Assembly: GCA_949592205.1 (NCBI GenBank)
Contig: CATIUR010000001.1
Span: forward strand, 208,388,250-208,452,249
Direction: 5' to 3'
DNA from: Helichrysum umbraculigerum
Taxonomy: Eukaryota; Streptophyta; Magnoliopsida; Asterales; Asteraceae
Length of the DNA: 64,000 nucleotides
Shown: one piece after another, positions 23,120-34,786 of the stretch
How positions within the stretch are numbered: the first letter of the stretch is position 1
Layout of the letters: each line of letters starts with the position of its first letter
Position numbers and translations under genes: made by a program
The notes under the pieces: model-generated
Told to the model about the DNA's origin: nothing
Seen by the model: only the letters and a program-made list of their open reading frames with translations
Databases searched by the model: none

Positions 23120-25906
23120 AGGTTCATTGAGAGGATGATGGATGCATGGGTTGCAAGTCCATTAATATTGGTGGCTAACAGAAATGCATAAGACTAGAAG
23201 TGGAACAAGAAACGGAAATTAATTTAATTCAGACCCTTATTGTTATATTTAAATACTTTATATATATATAAAAAGTCTTTAAATACATAACACTTATAAG
23301 AATTTTTATGAAAATTTGGAAATGTCCTTTATGTAAAACGGATAAACCAGCTGATTTTTCAGCTCATCAATACATCCAAATTTCCGCATATACAACCAAT
23401 TGAACTTTAACCACTATCAGTATCACGACTGTAACAACGATCGACTTTTATATATAATGTACATTATATACAATATACTTATATATACATACTATACATG
23501 TATACATATATACTATACAGATAATATTCCATACTATACATATATATACTTATATAACATACACTTATATATATACTAACCTTGTATACATATCTATACT
23601 ACATAATAAACCATTTCACCCTTTAGTCTTAATCTCCTTAAAAAGGGACAATACAATTTACTATTTTACCCCCACTCAACACTAATAATATCTAACATAA
23701 CATACCAGTTAAGTCGTCCAATGATTTCAAAAGTTCATCCATACGTTTTACACCCATATAAAGAAAGGGTCCAAGCGTTTCATTTAAAGGACATAAATGG
23801 CTCCATGTAAGTTTCTTCATTTAAATCCTACTCCCTCGATTATAAATTATAATTATAGTTTAAAATTAAATACAGCAAAATAATCGTGTAAAATATAATT
23901 GTTTATCATGTACACCCAAATTAGATTAGCACAAGTTCACTATCAAGTTCACATGTATACGAAAATAGAAAAAGTCAAATGTAGCGAAGATAAAATCGAT
24001 GGCAATTGTAACCCACGGATCAACTACAGAGAATCTGCTAACTTATTTGCAAACTAATTTGTAACTGACCTAACTATGCTTAAAATCAGCCTCTCGATTC
24101 CAATTGAAAGTGTAACCGATTTGCCACCATTATATGTATAAATAAGATGGCTTCACAAAGAACATTGACTACAATTAACCACCAACTTATGTACACCACC
24201 AGACTCGCTGAAGGACCTCAAGAATGATACCCATGCTAACGATAAAGTTACTTATGTGAACCGAAATCTAGAGGCAACTAGATTGTGTACGTCTTCCCCG
24301 TTTTGTGCCTGAAATCTACAAAATCCATCAATGTCTTAATTAACCTATTCGTTTTGACATATCCGATCGATAACACAAAATCGGGGAGAAAAACTATCTG
24401 ACAAGAAAACTTAAAACCCTGGAACTGGAACAATATCATTGATATAGAGAGCTCATACGATGTGGATATCAATTCGTACTCTTTGTTTCATTGTTTAAGT
24501 GTCGTATGATTTTAGTACTTCAATTCAGACTTAGATGTTACCAATTTGGTGTCTGTCAAAACTCGAAAGTGTCAAACAAAAGAGGAAGAGCAAGAACCAA
24601 CTCAAGCCCGGTGTTGAAACGGAGGAAAGATTATAGTTAAATTGACGAAATCGACGAATTGAAGTCCATGGTAAAGTTAAATAATAGTAAAAACATACTC
24701 TGTTACTACTATTTGGGTCACAGTTTATATGTTAATTGACGAAATCGACGAAGTTCATGTTTAATATCCTCTGCTTATGCTTCCTAACTGGTTTTTTGGT
24801 AATTTGTTACTACTACAAATAAAGATGGTTGTCATTTATATATTTAGTCAACTACCTTGCATCATGGAAGTGACTCCTCATCAGTTGCAACATCAGCATC
24901 ATTTTTGAGAAAAAACATGTATAAAGATGTCACGGCTAATGAAGAATAATACACTAATAAGTTCATTTTTAGGATTTAAGCATGTTTATATTAGTGAATA
25001 GCTATTATTTTTTACACTTCACCCTACGATCCATTTGACCGGTGTGACCTGAAACCGAATTATTGGCAAAGTGATACAAAAACATGTTTACTATATTAAA
25101 AATTGGGTTACTCGGGTCAAGTCCGGGTTAGCGGGTCAAATGGGTTGGGTTGAAATACTTATCACGAGAGTTGGGTTCAGGTTCACCATTTTTGACCGGT
25201 CGACCCGACCCAAGTCGAATTGTCACCCCTAACGGAAGTTGAAGAACCATATCATTTAAGTCAACAACATGTTGAACGATCTTTTTGAGATCCGAGAGAC
25301 GATTCTCACAAACCACGATGTTATCACGTATTTTAGTTATGAGTTCATGAATCAATTAGTTTTATCATTCTTGGTGATTGAGGTTTGAAATCACTGGGTT
25401 GGGTTCAACAACTCCACAAATAGTAATCAACCCGTAGTTTACACCTCAAACATATGTGGTCAAACATATGTGGTAATCGAGAAGATGAAGAAGTTTTACA
25501 CGAAATATAAAGTATGTAATCCTACAAATAATACTTAACAGATACTTATATATATACTAACCATGTATACATATATATACTTATACAAATAATACTTTCT
25601 TTTAACCCTCAACCCGATTCAACCCGAATGGACCCAAACCCATTTTTTTAACACCCCTACGTATATATACTTGTATAACATATATAGTTATAAATAAACG
25701 TACATTATATACAACAAAAACCAATCTTTATTTGTATTATCACACATATAATCCTACCACCACAATCAAAGCCATGCATAATCCAATATATATGTTGCAC
25801 ACCAAGTGTTCGATTAAATGCCACAACGAAAATTCGAATTTAAACGTAATAAATTCAAAAAATACGCGGTAATTTTAACCAATAACACACGAAAACAATT
25901 TCATAC
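22976..25906. other. 2.9-kb first intron of the Ulp1-like gene, holding repeat debris
   Basis: The intron is bounded by cag|gtatga at 25907/25906 and ttttgcag|gac at 22976/22975. A block at 23300-23540 repeats sequence also found at 20890-21120 and in part at 19670-19760 (ggaaatgtcctt..gtaaaacgga..aaccag), so an intronic module has been copied within the element. A possible Helitron 5' end (TCTATACTACATAATAAAC) starts at 23593. Two possible hAT-type ends (cacccctaa near 25225 and cacccctac near 25655) follow stretches rich in aacccgac and gggtcaa words. No gene was recognised. Confidence 0.6.
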
Positions 25907-25921
25907 CTGAGAATCGGCCAT

Positions 25922-26390
25922 CAATTACGTGGAAACCGGAGGTGGTGACCGGGAAAACAAATCGTGGTGCCAAGGAGAAAACTGTTGGTGGTGGCGACGG
26001 AGAGTGGTTGGGGGTGGTGGAGGCGACGGTGGGTGCTTAGGGTGGAGGAGGTTGTGCGACGGAGGGTGGTGCTGCTGCTCCACCCGTCAATTTGGTAGGA
26101 AATGGTGCTGCGGAGTGGTGGTGCCGGCGGTGGTGTGTGTGACGGCCGTGGCTCGTAACTCTCAAATCGAGTGGGGGTTTGCGATGGTTGTTGGGTAGGT
26201 ATCTGGAGGGTCGGGGTGGAGGTGGGCGGCGGGGTGGAGGTAGATCGCAAATCGGGTGTGGGATTTGAAATGAAACGAAAAGGAACACTAAATGGGTTAT
26301 ACCCGTTTTTTTTTCTTCTAAAACCGGCGCTCGCAAATCGCAAATCGCGAGCATGATTTGCGATGGCACATACTCGGGCATAGGTAACAG
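25922..26390. other. GGTGG-rich region between the Ulp1-like start and the right TIR
   Basis: The stretch is the presumed promoter and leader of the captured gene. It is rich in GGTGG and GGCGG on the plus strand, giving long Pro/Thr/Ser-rich open frames on the minus strand that look like low-complexity accidents. A GCAAATCGC pair at about 26331-26350 resembles the TIR words. Confidence 0.5.
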
Positions 26391-26643
26391 GCAACGGCTA
26401 GGCAAGCGACTCGCAACGGCTCGGGCATAGGTAACTCGCAAAAAGCAAATCGCAGATTTGCTTTTGCGAGGGCATGCGTTACTCGGCAACGAGCTCGCAA
26501 TTGATGGTGACTCGCAAATCGCATACACGGGCTCGCAAAAGCAAATTTGCTTTTGCGAGTTCGGGTGGTATATCGTCAATTTTTTTTTTGAATGGCAAAA
26601 CAAATTAGTCTTTCAAAAATAGTGGCATTTTTTTTAATTTCCC
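26391..26643 (-). repeat. Right terminal inverted repeat of the MULE
   Basis: This arm is the inverted copy of 14683-14937. Differences seen in the outer 210 bases are a handful of single changes and one length change in an A run. Confidence 0.93.
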
Positions 26644-27252
26644 AAAAAAAAAACTGAAAAAAATGTCTCAGATATTTAATCAATTTATGAAAATGATAAG
26701 TACTAATTAGACCTATAAGAACATGACTTTTGCATATTAAAACCAATAAAATTAGAAGATATAAAATTATAACCAATGAGTGACTTAGGATAAAAATACA
26801 GCCAATAAGTGACTTAGGCTAATACCTACATCTATGTATTTAGACCTGTGTAACATTACTCGAACCCTCACGGCATCAATAACCCTTTTAGCCTTTATTT
26901 AGGTAGATATGCAATGTAATTGTTATCTTTTAAAAAAAATAATAATAAACCTTCCTAATTTGATATATATATTAATTAATAATTGTTGTAGTTTTACTTT
27001 TTTGAAGTTACTAGGTAAAATATTTTAGTAAATTAAAAGATTAGTTCATATAAGGGTTATAAAAGATATAGATTGACAACGTATTCTCATTTTTATTTCA
27101 AGATAAGTAACGAACCCATTTTATATCATCATTGTTTATATTACCATCACTACTAGTGGTGGATCTAGAGTATAAATTTACATAGTTCATTAACGCCTTA
27201 TTCAATAACAAGGTTGAGACAACAAAATAATATTGTAAAGCAAATGCGTCGA
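26644..27252. other. AT-rich intergenic stretch
   Basis: No gene is visible. A ctagtggtggatctagag at about 27156 resembles the start of the neighbouring hAT element (cagtggcgaatctagtat) and may be another decayed end of that group. Confidence 0.4.
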
Positions 27253-27520
27253 CAGTGGCGAATCTAGTATTCAAAGTAAGTTGGATCCATGAGAACTCGA
27301 CTTCACTAAATTGACAAAATAATTATATGCCAACCGGGTCGGGTCATGAATACAAAACAGAACATAATTTTAAGGATGGTGACATTTCCACCAAACTTTT
27401 TTATGAATCCACCATACTTGTGTTGTACAAACAGTGGATGCACAGTTATGGTGGATTTATCAAAAAGCTTGGTGGAAATATCAACACCCATAATTTAACA
27501 ATAGTATAATAGAGTTCGAC

Positions 27521-27706
27521 TTAGTACAAATCTCCCCAACGAGGTTTCATACCTTGAAAATAGTTCATAAGAGTCTCGTTACTAATACCATCTAAAACAT
27601 TATTTTCAATATACGATACTAAACAATCATTCATAAATGCATCACTCATTTTGTTTCGCAAATCACTCTTTATCAACTTCATTGCTGAAAACGCACTCTC
27701 CAAAGT
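27521..27706 (-). pseudogene. C-terminal hAT dimerisation fragment (ZMYM1-like transposase)
   Basis: About 60 residues remain: ESAFSAMKLIKSDLRNKMSD, then NDCLVSYIENNV and NYFQGMKPRWGDLY before the stop. This matches the conserved end of plant hAT transposases often labelled zinc finger MYM-type 1-like. Upstream sequence no longer codes, so it is a remnant. The strand and position, with the coding end close to the left TIR, fit the surrounding element. Confidence 0.75.
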
Positions 27707-27867
27707 ATAATTCTATACTCATATTGACATTTAGAATTCACCAAATTCAAACAAATAAAACATACCAATTCAAAATTTTAGTTGTCTCTTTAGACATAAA
27801 AGAAATAAAATATCAACTCTAAATAGTTCACAATTTCACAAAATAATAATCAATACCTTGCTGCCGG

Positions 27868-28244
27868 TAGAGGTGTACAAAAAAACCGGTTTCTAGAACC
27901 CGACCCGATTTCAACCCGATTTCAACCCGGTCAAAACCGGTTTTGACCAAAACCGGTTCGGGTTTTCTAGAACCCGACGGGTCCAAACCGGTTTGGACTT
28001 TAGGGTTTAGAAACCGGTTTTGAACCCGAAAACCGGTCAAAACCCGGTCAAACCCGATCAAAAAACCGGTCAAAACCCGAAAACCGGTCAAAAAACCGGT
28101 CAAAAAAACCGGTCAAACCCGGTCAAAAACCGGTTTGAATCCGGTTTGGTTTGGTCAAACCCGGTTTTGACTTTTTTAGTCAAAAACCGGTTCGGTTTTC
28201 GGGTCGGGTCGGGTTGGCCCCGAACCGGTTTTTGTGCACGACTA
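27868..28244. mobile_element. Non-autonomous hAT element packed with AACCGGTT words
   Basis: The ends are tagaggtgtacaaaa and the complement of tagtcgtgcacaaaaa. A perfect eight-base duplication gctgccgg flanks it (27860-27867, 28245-28252). Nearly the whole element consists of accggtt and aacccg words. The ends and words match those of the 18-kb hAT element at 38114-56339, so that element is a candidate source of its transposase. Confidence 0.88.
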
Positions 28245-28604
28245 GCTGCCGGTGACTACGAGTGAAGCCATCAACTGGCATCGCAAACAACAATTAGGAA
28301 CTTGGGATCGTACGTCTTTTTAATTGTCTGATGAAAATATTATTTGTGTTTGAAGAATAAAAAAGTATATCGCAAATTCGTAATTGGAAGGAAGTCAGGA
28401 ACTGAAATTCACGTTGAAACTTGAAAGAATGGGCTTTGCACATGGATGGACTTATTTACTAAATTTGTTAAGTCCAAGCCTCCAAGGTGGGTCCATATCC
28501 ATTTTCAAGGGTGATCCATTAAAAATTTTTGTACCCCTTGTAACAATTATTTTTTCCTAGGGTGGTCCAATAACCCATTGTAAGATGCTTTAGCTTCGCC
28601 ACTG

Positions 28605-29170
28605 TGCATCGAATCGTTAATACCAAGTATAAACGGGTCGCTCAATTGGATCGGTATGTAGCACATTTGTATCAACTTTCAAATGATTTCTTTTTGCATT
28701 ATCTTCACTTGTTATTTCTGTAACACCTGTTATTGGAGTACCAATTAGAGATATTTGAACATCAATTGGAGATGAACTAGGTTGTGCAACCACCGGTAAA
28801 AAATAGTTCCATTTTAACTAAAATAGCCGCAATATATAAAGAATAAACAAGTAAACAATGCATTTAATAATTAGGGATACATAATCAAAATTGAAGCATA
28901 CGCACACTTAGCAATTTAATCTCTCATGGATATAGTTAAATAATAACATAGTCATCAAATCCTACTGAAAACTCATACAAACTCATCAAAATTTCAAGGT
29001 TTTTTTTTTTTTTTTTTTTAAGAAAACCTAATTTTTATATTAAAGATACCTTATGTTAAAGTTTGGGAATTATTGAATAAGAAAGAGAGAGTTTGGAGAG
29101 CCAAGAGATGGAGCCGGCTCCTAAGAGCCAAGAGGAGCTGCCCAAGAGAGTCAGCTAAGAGAGATATAAC

Positions 29171-29212
<42 letters not shown>

Positions 29213-29249
29213 GAGAGTACGGTTTGATGTTTTTGACTTTTTGTCATAA
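28605..29249. other. Intergenic stretch with T run and GA repeat
   Basis: No gene is visible. It holds a T run near 29001-29019 and a GA microsatellite at 29174-29211. The open frames of repeated SLSL come from the GA repeat. Confidence 0.6.
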
Positions 29250-29599
29250 GGCCACTTCCAACCCAAAAACCAACTGACTGAAACTGGCGAAGCCACGTCA
29301 GCGCCACATCAGCTTTTTTAGAAAACTGACAGAAACCGACTAAAACTGACTGACCACTCCCATCTCTACTCAATCACTTTAACTTTTGGGTCCCGCATTT
29401 ACTAATTTACCTTCCATTTTATACACACAAAAAAAATTTTTTAAAAAAGAAAAACAAACTGACGGATGGGGTTGGCATCGGATATCCGACGAGGGGTAAA
29501 GTGACTAACAAGTGACAAGGGTGGTGCCATCCCCATCACTTTGTCACTCTTTGTCACTTGGAAACCGAAGCAAACCGACGGATGGGGTTGGGAGTGCCC
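29250..29599. mobile_element. Tourist-like (PIF/Harbinger) MITE
   Basis: Inverted ends are ggccacttccaaccc at the left and the complement of gggcactcccaaccc at the right, with two mismatches in 15. The three-base duplication TAA flanks it (29247-29249, 29600-29602). The length is 350 bases with no coding capacity, as usual for the class. Confidence 0.85.
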
Positions 29600-29620
29600 T
29601 AATAAGCATACTTGTTATTA

Positions 29621-29878
29621 CTTCCTCCGTTCCAAAATAATTATCCTGTTTTGCCTTTTTAAAGTCTTTATTTTTCAATTTTTATCTTAAATATTTTTGT
29701 TTGTGTTATACGGAGTATAATACTTGATGAAAATTATACCAATTAATATACATTTAAAACCCAATCCATTCATATATTTTGTTTATTATATAACACAAAT
29801 AAAAAATATTTAAGGTCAAAGTTAAAAAAAAAAACTTAAAAAGTCAAGACATGACAATAATTTTAGGACCGATGGAAT
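29621..29878. mobile_element. Stowaway-like MITE
   Basis: The left end cttcctccgttccaaaataa and the complement of the right end (attccatcggtcctaaaat) are diverged inverted repeats of the well-known Stowaway type. TA precedes the left end. The exact right edge is uncertain by a base or two. Confidence 0.65.
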
Positions 29879-30042
29879 ATACGTTTTTAAATTTTACCGA
29901 GACTATAGATTTTGGGCTATTCATGAATCATGGGCCGAATCAATTGTTAATATATGCCTATATGGGGCTATGGGCTACTAGCGGCTCAAAAACAAGGGTA
30001 ACTCATCTAATTTATGCAACCTAGTTCATATATATTATAATA

Positions 30043-30072
30043 CTAGTTGAAGGACCCGCGACAGCGCGGGCT
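30043..30072 (-). mobile_element. Helitron-like 3' end (minus strand)
   Basis: Read on the minus strand, a GC hairpin (cccgcgctgtcgcggg) is followed after eight bases by CTAG and then T. This is the classic end of a plant Helitron, which inserts between A and T. The other end was not located with confidence. Confidence 0.6.
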
Positions 30073-30645
30073 TCCTATTTTTTTTTATTCTTATATTGTT
30101 TATTTTATTTGTTAGCACAATCGATTTAAATGCATGATAATGTCCACATAAAAGTCATATGTGTTATAGAACTTCTTTATAAACAACGTTCTTCGTTGTG
30201 TTGGTGACCTTTCCATCATCATCTAATATGAGAGCCTTCAATCCTTAGTTATTTTGACCAAGATTTTTTCAACTTCTTCTTCTAAATTTGCGTCTTTCTT
30301 CGATAAAATGATCAAGCTACCTCCGACATTATTAGGAGTAGGTTGTTTTTGTTGTTGAATTGTAGGTTCTTCAATAATAGGGTCTTCTTTAACATCTAAT
30401 AACAAACAAAGTGAACGATGTTAGTAGTTTTTTTTATTTAAAGATAGAACTTTTTTTAGGGTTTTCGAAACATACCTTGCAATTCTTGTTAAGAATCATT
30501 CAAGAGATGATTTGAGCATTGTTTTTGTTTTGGATCCACTGACGAATAATTAGGGTAGGCGTGGAATGGTTTTTAGGTTGAAAATATTATGTGTATAAAT
30601 ATAAAGTTGGGAGGAGGATAATATATATTAGGAATAAATACGAAG

Positions 30646-30717
<72 letters not shown>

Positions 30718-33700
30718 TAGACTTTTAGATAAACAAGAATACATTGAGGGCCGGGTTTTTTTTTTCGGGGGCGTTATATTTTATTATTTATATTGTAAAA
30801 TAATTTGTTCCTTTTTTGGACCGTTATATTTTATTTATTTTATATCTATATCTATATTATATAAAAAAATTTTTATTGATTAATGGGTTAATTTTTTTGT
30901 TTGGATATGCTATGCTTTTTCCTTTTTTTTTCGTGATTTTTTTTTGTATCCGACTTCATACGTTTATTGGATATTGTAATTTATATTTAATTAATAAATA
31001 GTTAATATCTTTATTATTTTTTATATTTTAATTAATTAATAAATAATTAAGGGTTTTTTTATTTTTTCCTTTTCTCTTTTAATTTTTTCTTGACTTCATC
31101 CGGTTACTAACTATCTTTAAATAATTAAAAAAATTACCAACCATTATAAATTATATAAATATAAATATAAATTATTTAAAAAATAATCAACGATGAGATT
31201 TTTTAGTGTAAATAATTGGATATGGTGCCATTTTTCCCTTTTTTTGACGATTGCTTCCTATTTTGTTGGGGTTTTTTTTTATATTTTGGTTTCCACCCTC
31301 ATCCGTTTACCTACGAATAATTTTATTATTATTATTATTATTATTTTTTTATATTTTTGAATATTTTTATTCTAATTTAATCATACACCATTGGATCAAA
31401 TTGGAAAAACTCCATCAAATGGCCAAAACTTCTCCATGATATTTTGGTTTATTTATATTTTAGATTTTAGATTCAATACACTCTAATTAATTTTAAATTT
31501 TCATAGGTTACATTTGGGTGTCACTTTTATCCGAATATGAAGAATTCATCGGATCCAAATTCGAATAAGGACAAATAGATTGGATTATCCAGATTACGAA
31601 TTGCTTAATCGGATTACGAGTTTCTTAAACGGAATAAGGTTTAAATTAATTAATTTTTTATAATAATATATTAATGTTTATCATATAATAATGGGTATAG
31701 TTTAGTTTAATTTTAGCTCACTTGGTGTGATGATTTTGTTTTCCAAAAGCTATTTGTATATCTATTTGAAACTCTCTACGTTTGAAAGATGTGAGTGTTT
31801 TTATTTATATATTTATATTTATAGTTGTTGCCCCCAAAAAGTTGGAACTTACGTATATTTTATCTATAAAAACTTAAACGTATACCTTTTGTTTGTTAAA
31901 TTTGATCCCAATTGATATCACACATTCAACTTAGGCTAATTATGATTGATTCATTTAATCCGAACACTGATATGAATCCGTTTAACATATATCCGATTAA
32001 TCTGTTTCTTATTTGGTTACGATTATGGGTTAACTTGTGATTCTCCAAAATCCGAACAATCCGAACCGAATAATTCGTCCAAATAACACCCATAGATCAC
32101 ATGACTCACGTTATATGCTACTGGATCCGCCTTTGATCACTACCGTCATCACTTGTGATCGTCTCCACCACCTGCGCTCGAAATTTAGGAGTCCAACATC
32201 GCGCCGCGGTGGTCATTATTAACTCGTTAACTGATTTTTATCAATCCAAAATTTTGATCATATATTTTGACCAAAAGATGTAATTATTATTGGAACAAAG
32301 TGGCATATGACTTGGTTGTCAAAAATATCTACAACGAAACCTAAAAATATATTGAAATACAATAAACAATTTCGTAGTGGGAAAGAGACGATGTGTGGTC
32401 AAATACAAGTATTTGTCCACAAAATCCATTACTACTTTTGAACATCTTCAAATAACCAATCATATTACTCTCTTCTCATTTTAATTGTAAATCAACATAT
32501 TCACCCCTCTATGAATGCTCTTTTTTTCTATATCCCCCCACACCTCTATTATGCTCCATTTAATTTTATTTTCAGATGAATCATAAGTGACATTGTAATG
32601 AAGGTTTGTATCTAAGATCCAAACTCATTTAGGCTACAATATAGTAGATCGTCCTACTTCAAATATTGTAGTTATAAATGATAAACATAGTAGAATACAT
32701 ATACATAATAGTTCAAAAAGTACAGGACTTGATGGAAAGTTTTCTACATGAACCTTATGAGTGTGATAAATTCTACGTTTATTTACGTTTTCTTGTTTAC
32801 CCTTTTATTTTAGCGATCGAAAAATCATGCAACCAACATTTACACATCCAAACTACTTGCATGTTGTAAATCATTACTTATTATAGTTAGTTAGTCACAA
32901 TCACTTATTGATAATAACTCAGACGATACTGGTATAAGTTCTCTTGGGTAGATAAGAAGCTAGCTTAAGTGTGTCGTCTACGATAATTGTTTATCTAAAA
33001 CCAACCTCATGGGCGCATCCAATTCACCATAGCAATTGTCAATTGAAAAACTACTTGCCATTAAACGATCAGTAGTTAACTGGTTTTATTGTCTAATCTT
33101 TTATATTTAATTTACATCTCAGCATTTTTTGTTTTCACATGTCATACAAGTTATCCCAACACAAAATCGTTGACTTGTGTTAAGAAAGTACGTAATGCTA
33201 TATTGCAACCCATAACGATCTTGATAAAGGCTGTTATAGATCCAGTGGTCGTAAGTAGTTACATTTTCTTTGTAATCAACGCCTTTTGCCATGTGTTTTA
33301 GTATCATATATGTAGTATAGTGTTTCACCGTCATAAATTTATTCTACATGATTTTTTTTTTTACAATTATGTGAATCAAAATTCATTGTTTCAAGTGCAA
33401 AGACTAAAATTTTCGTGATCACTAATAGAAATTCGCCCAAAATAGCACCATGATTTAATATATTTAAAGGTAGATTTGAAAGTGCAAGGTGAGCTATTGC
33501 ACGAAGACCTCTATTTTTCTTGGGGTCCAAATTTCTAAGTTTTATGCTATAAGTAGGTTGAGTTTTGTACTTTTCAATCTCATTAAACAAAGTTTTATGA
33601 TGCTAAATACAATAATTATCAATTGTAGACAAAAGATCGAGTTTTATGTATTCATTTCAATTGAGGATGTGTGGTTACAGGTCCGGTTTGGGGAAGAAGA

Positions 33701-33782
33701 TCATTTTCAAATTATTCTCTAATTTTTAAAGGGCCTATAATTTTTTTACGGCACAGGGCACCTAAAATCAACGAGACGACCC

Positions 33783-33860
<78 letters not shown>
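30073..33860. other. AT-rich repeat-laden intergenic region
   Basis: No gene is recognised. TA runs occupy about 30653-30712 and 33787-33860, and a short ATT run is near 31323-31345. Between about 31508 and 32093 the ends tgggtgtcacttttatccgaat and the complement of attcgtccaaataacaccca face each other and the interior is rich in ccgaat words. This suggests a decayed hAT-like element, but no target duplication was found. A gacgaccctg at 33775-33784 resembles the terminus of CAGGG-type hAT elements. Confidence 0.45.
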
Positions 33861-33862
<2 letters not shown>

Positions 33863-34416
33863 TGATCAAGAGGGAAGTGCCTTTTTGGGGGGAAGCGTTA
33901 GTAAGCATCAAGAAGCATACTACATTTATCAATCAAAACGTCAACAAAAAATTATTTTTATTAGTAAATAGTAATCAAAATCGATGTTATAAAGAATATT
34001 TTAACGTATGAATTTCATTTTTAAGTCATAACATTAATTGATGAATATTTATTTAATAAATTGTTAATATGTAGTGTGATGCATATTAACTAATATGCAT
34101 CGCGATGCATATTAAAACTTCACATTATTTGAAACATATTTTTATTGTTAATATGCATCACAATGCATATTAACTAATATGCACCGCGATGCATATTAAC
34201 GGATTTGGATCTAATATTTATAAATCGATGCTATAACTTAAAGAAAGAATTTATCAATGAAGCTTAACATTCATAGCATCGATTCTGATTAACATTTACT
34301 AAATTTCAATTTGCTTTTTTCGAGATTTGTATGGGTGAAGGTAATATGCTTCCTGATGCATACTAACGCTTCTCCCCTTCCCCAAAAAAATGCACTTCCC
34401 TCTGGATCATTCCACT
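33861..34416. mobile_element. Foldback MITE inserted in TA repeats
   Basis: Arms of roughly 60 bases face each other: agtgatcaagagggaagtgc at the left and the complement of gcacttccctctggatcatt at the right, each continuing into the gcgttagta.gcatca block. Both flanks are TA runs, which hides the target duplication. The middle (34077-34200) holds two copies of a segment with facing atgcatatta words. No coding sequence is present. Confidence 0.8.
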
Positions 34417-34439
34417 ATATATATATATATATATATATA

Positions 34440-34786
34440 TCATTATCATTACCCCTTATAAACCATTTGAGAGGTTAGCTTAAAAACTTAGAAAAAGGAA
34501 GATCGGAAATTACTTAAATGCCCATACTTCTAATGTTTGTCAATTATGACACTAATGTTCATTAATACATACCATTAATATCTTTCAATTTACTTTCTAT
34601 ACAATGTAATTATGCCAATTAGATATTCATAAATTTCTAATAATTTGACATATAATATAATGAGTTAGGATGCTAATAAAAAATGCATTCAAAATGATTC
34701 CACAATGTTTTTTTTTTTAAAATGGCGTCATCGAATCACATAATTTTATTATCGATTTCCGCTGCATGGCGCGGGTTTTATATTAG
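34440..34786 (+). mobile_element. Possible small non-autonomous Helitron
   Basis: The start TCATTATCATTACCCCTTA and the end ccgctgcatggcgcggg followed by ttttatattag then T fit a Helitron loosely. The final bases are TTAG rather than the usual CTAG, and the hairpin is short. Confidence 0.4.

Larger units (their letters stand above)
18842..25921 (-). pseudogene. Captured DUF1985-Ulp1 cysteine protease-like gene in the MULE, inactivated
   Basis: Likely exons (minus): 25921-25907, 22975-22253, 22153-22010, 21668-21249, 20791-20142, 20062-19864, 19610-19536, about 19446-19347, 19268-18842. The first codes only MADSQ and precedes a 2.9-kb intron. The second carries DUF1985 (FRDHCFGHWLDVKSP, FGRREFCLVTGL, YPWGNIIWARTYEQLDKGL). 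The fifth has EPAKP-type repeats with a one-base deletion near 20536. The last exon is a Ulp1 (C48) end: SRDHWVLIVLDL holds the histidine and VEAYDS the aspartate. Where DCG with the nucleophile cysteine should follow SGSL, the DNA keeps only four bases before VWVCINMEQL, so the frame shifts and the cysteine is lost. The eighth exon has an uncertain start; the first possible acceptor gives the wrong phase. Ulp1 proteases cut SUMO; this copy should not. Confidence 0.8.
14683..26643 (-). mobile_element. Mutator-like element (MULE) with long TIRs, carrying a DUF1985-Ulp1 gene
   Basis: The ends are inverted copies of each other: gggaaattaaaaaaa at 14683 and its complement ending at 26643. The TIRs run about 250 bases (14683-14937 and 26391-26643) with only a few mismatches in the outer 210. 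Both flanks are runs of A (14674-14682 and 26644-26653), which fits the 9-base duplication of Mutator elements. On the minus strand it carries a MURA-like transposase (14893-17398), a PB1-like ORF (18100-18468) and a captured protease-like gene (18842-25921). A MULE that carries a ULP-like gene is the layout described as Kaonashi or KI-MULE. The near-identical TIRs suggest recent movement, although the transposase now has an in-frame stop. Confidence 0.92.
27253..28604. mobile_element. Decayed hAT element with CAGTGGCG ends
   Basis: The element starts cagtggcgaatct and ends agcttcgccactg, inverted copies of each other. The eight-base flanks are tgcgtcga (27245-27252) and tgcatcga (28605-28612), a target duplication with one change. 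The minus strand near the left end keeps the C-terminal piece of a hAT transposase (27521-27703). A smaller, unrelated hAT element sits inside it at 27868-28244. Confidence 0.85.

Noticed and set aside
23593..25540. A Helitron filling the first intron of the Ulp1-like gene
   Set aside because: The start resembles a Helitron 5' end, but no hairpin plus CTRR end was found in the rest of the intron.
25929..26603. Long open frames rich in Pro, Thr and Ser on the minus strand and Gly and Val on the plus strand
   Set aside because: They arise from GGTGG-rich DNA, run into the TIR and lack any domain; the real gene start is the short exon at 25921.
31508..32093. A hAT-like element with tgggtgt ends
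   Set aside because: The ends face each other, but no eight-base duplication could be found, so the borders are not supported well enough for a separate feature.
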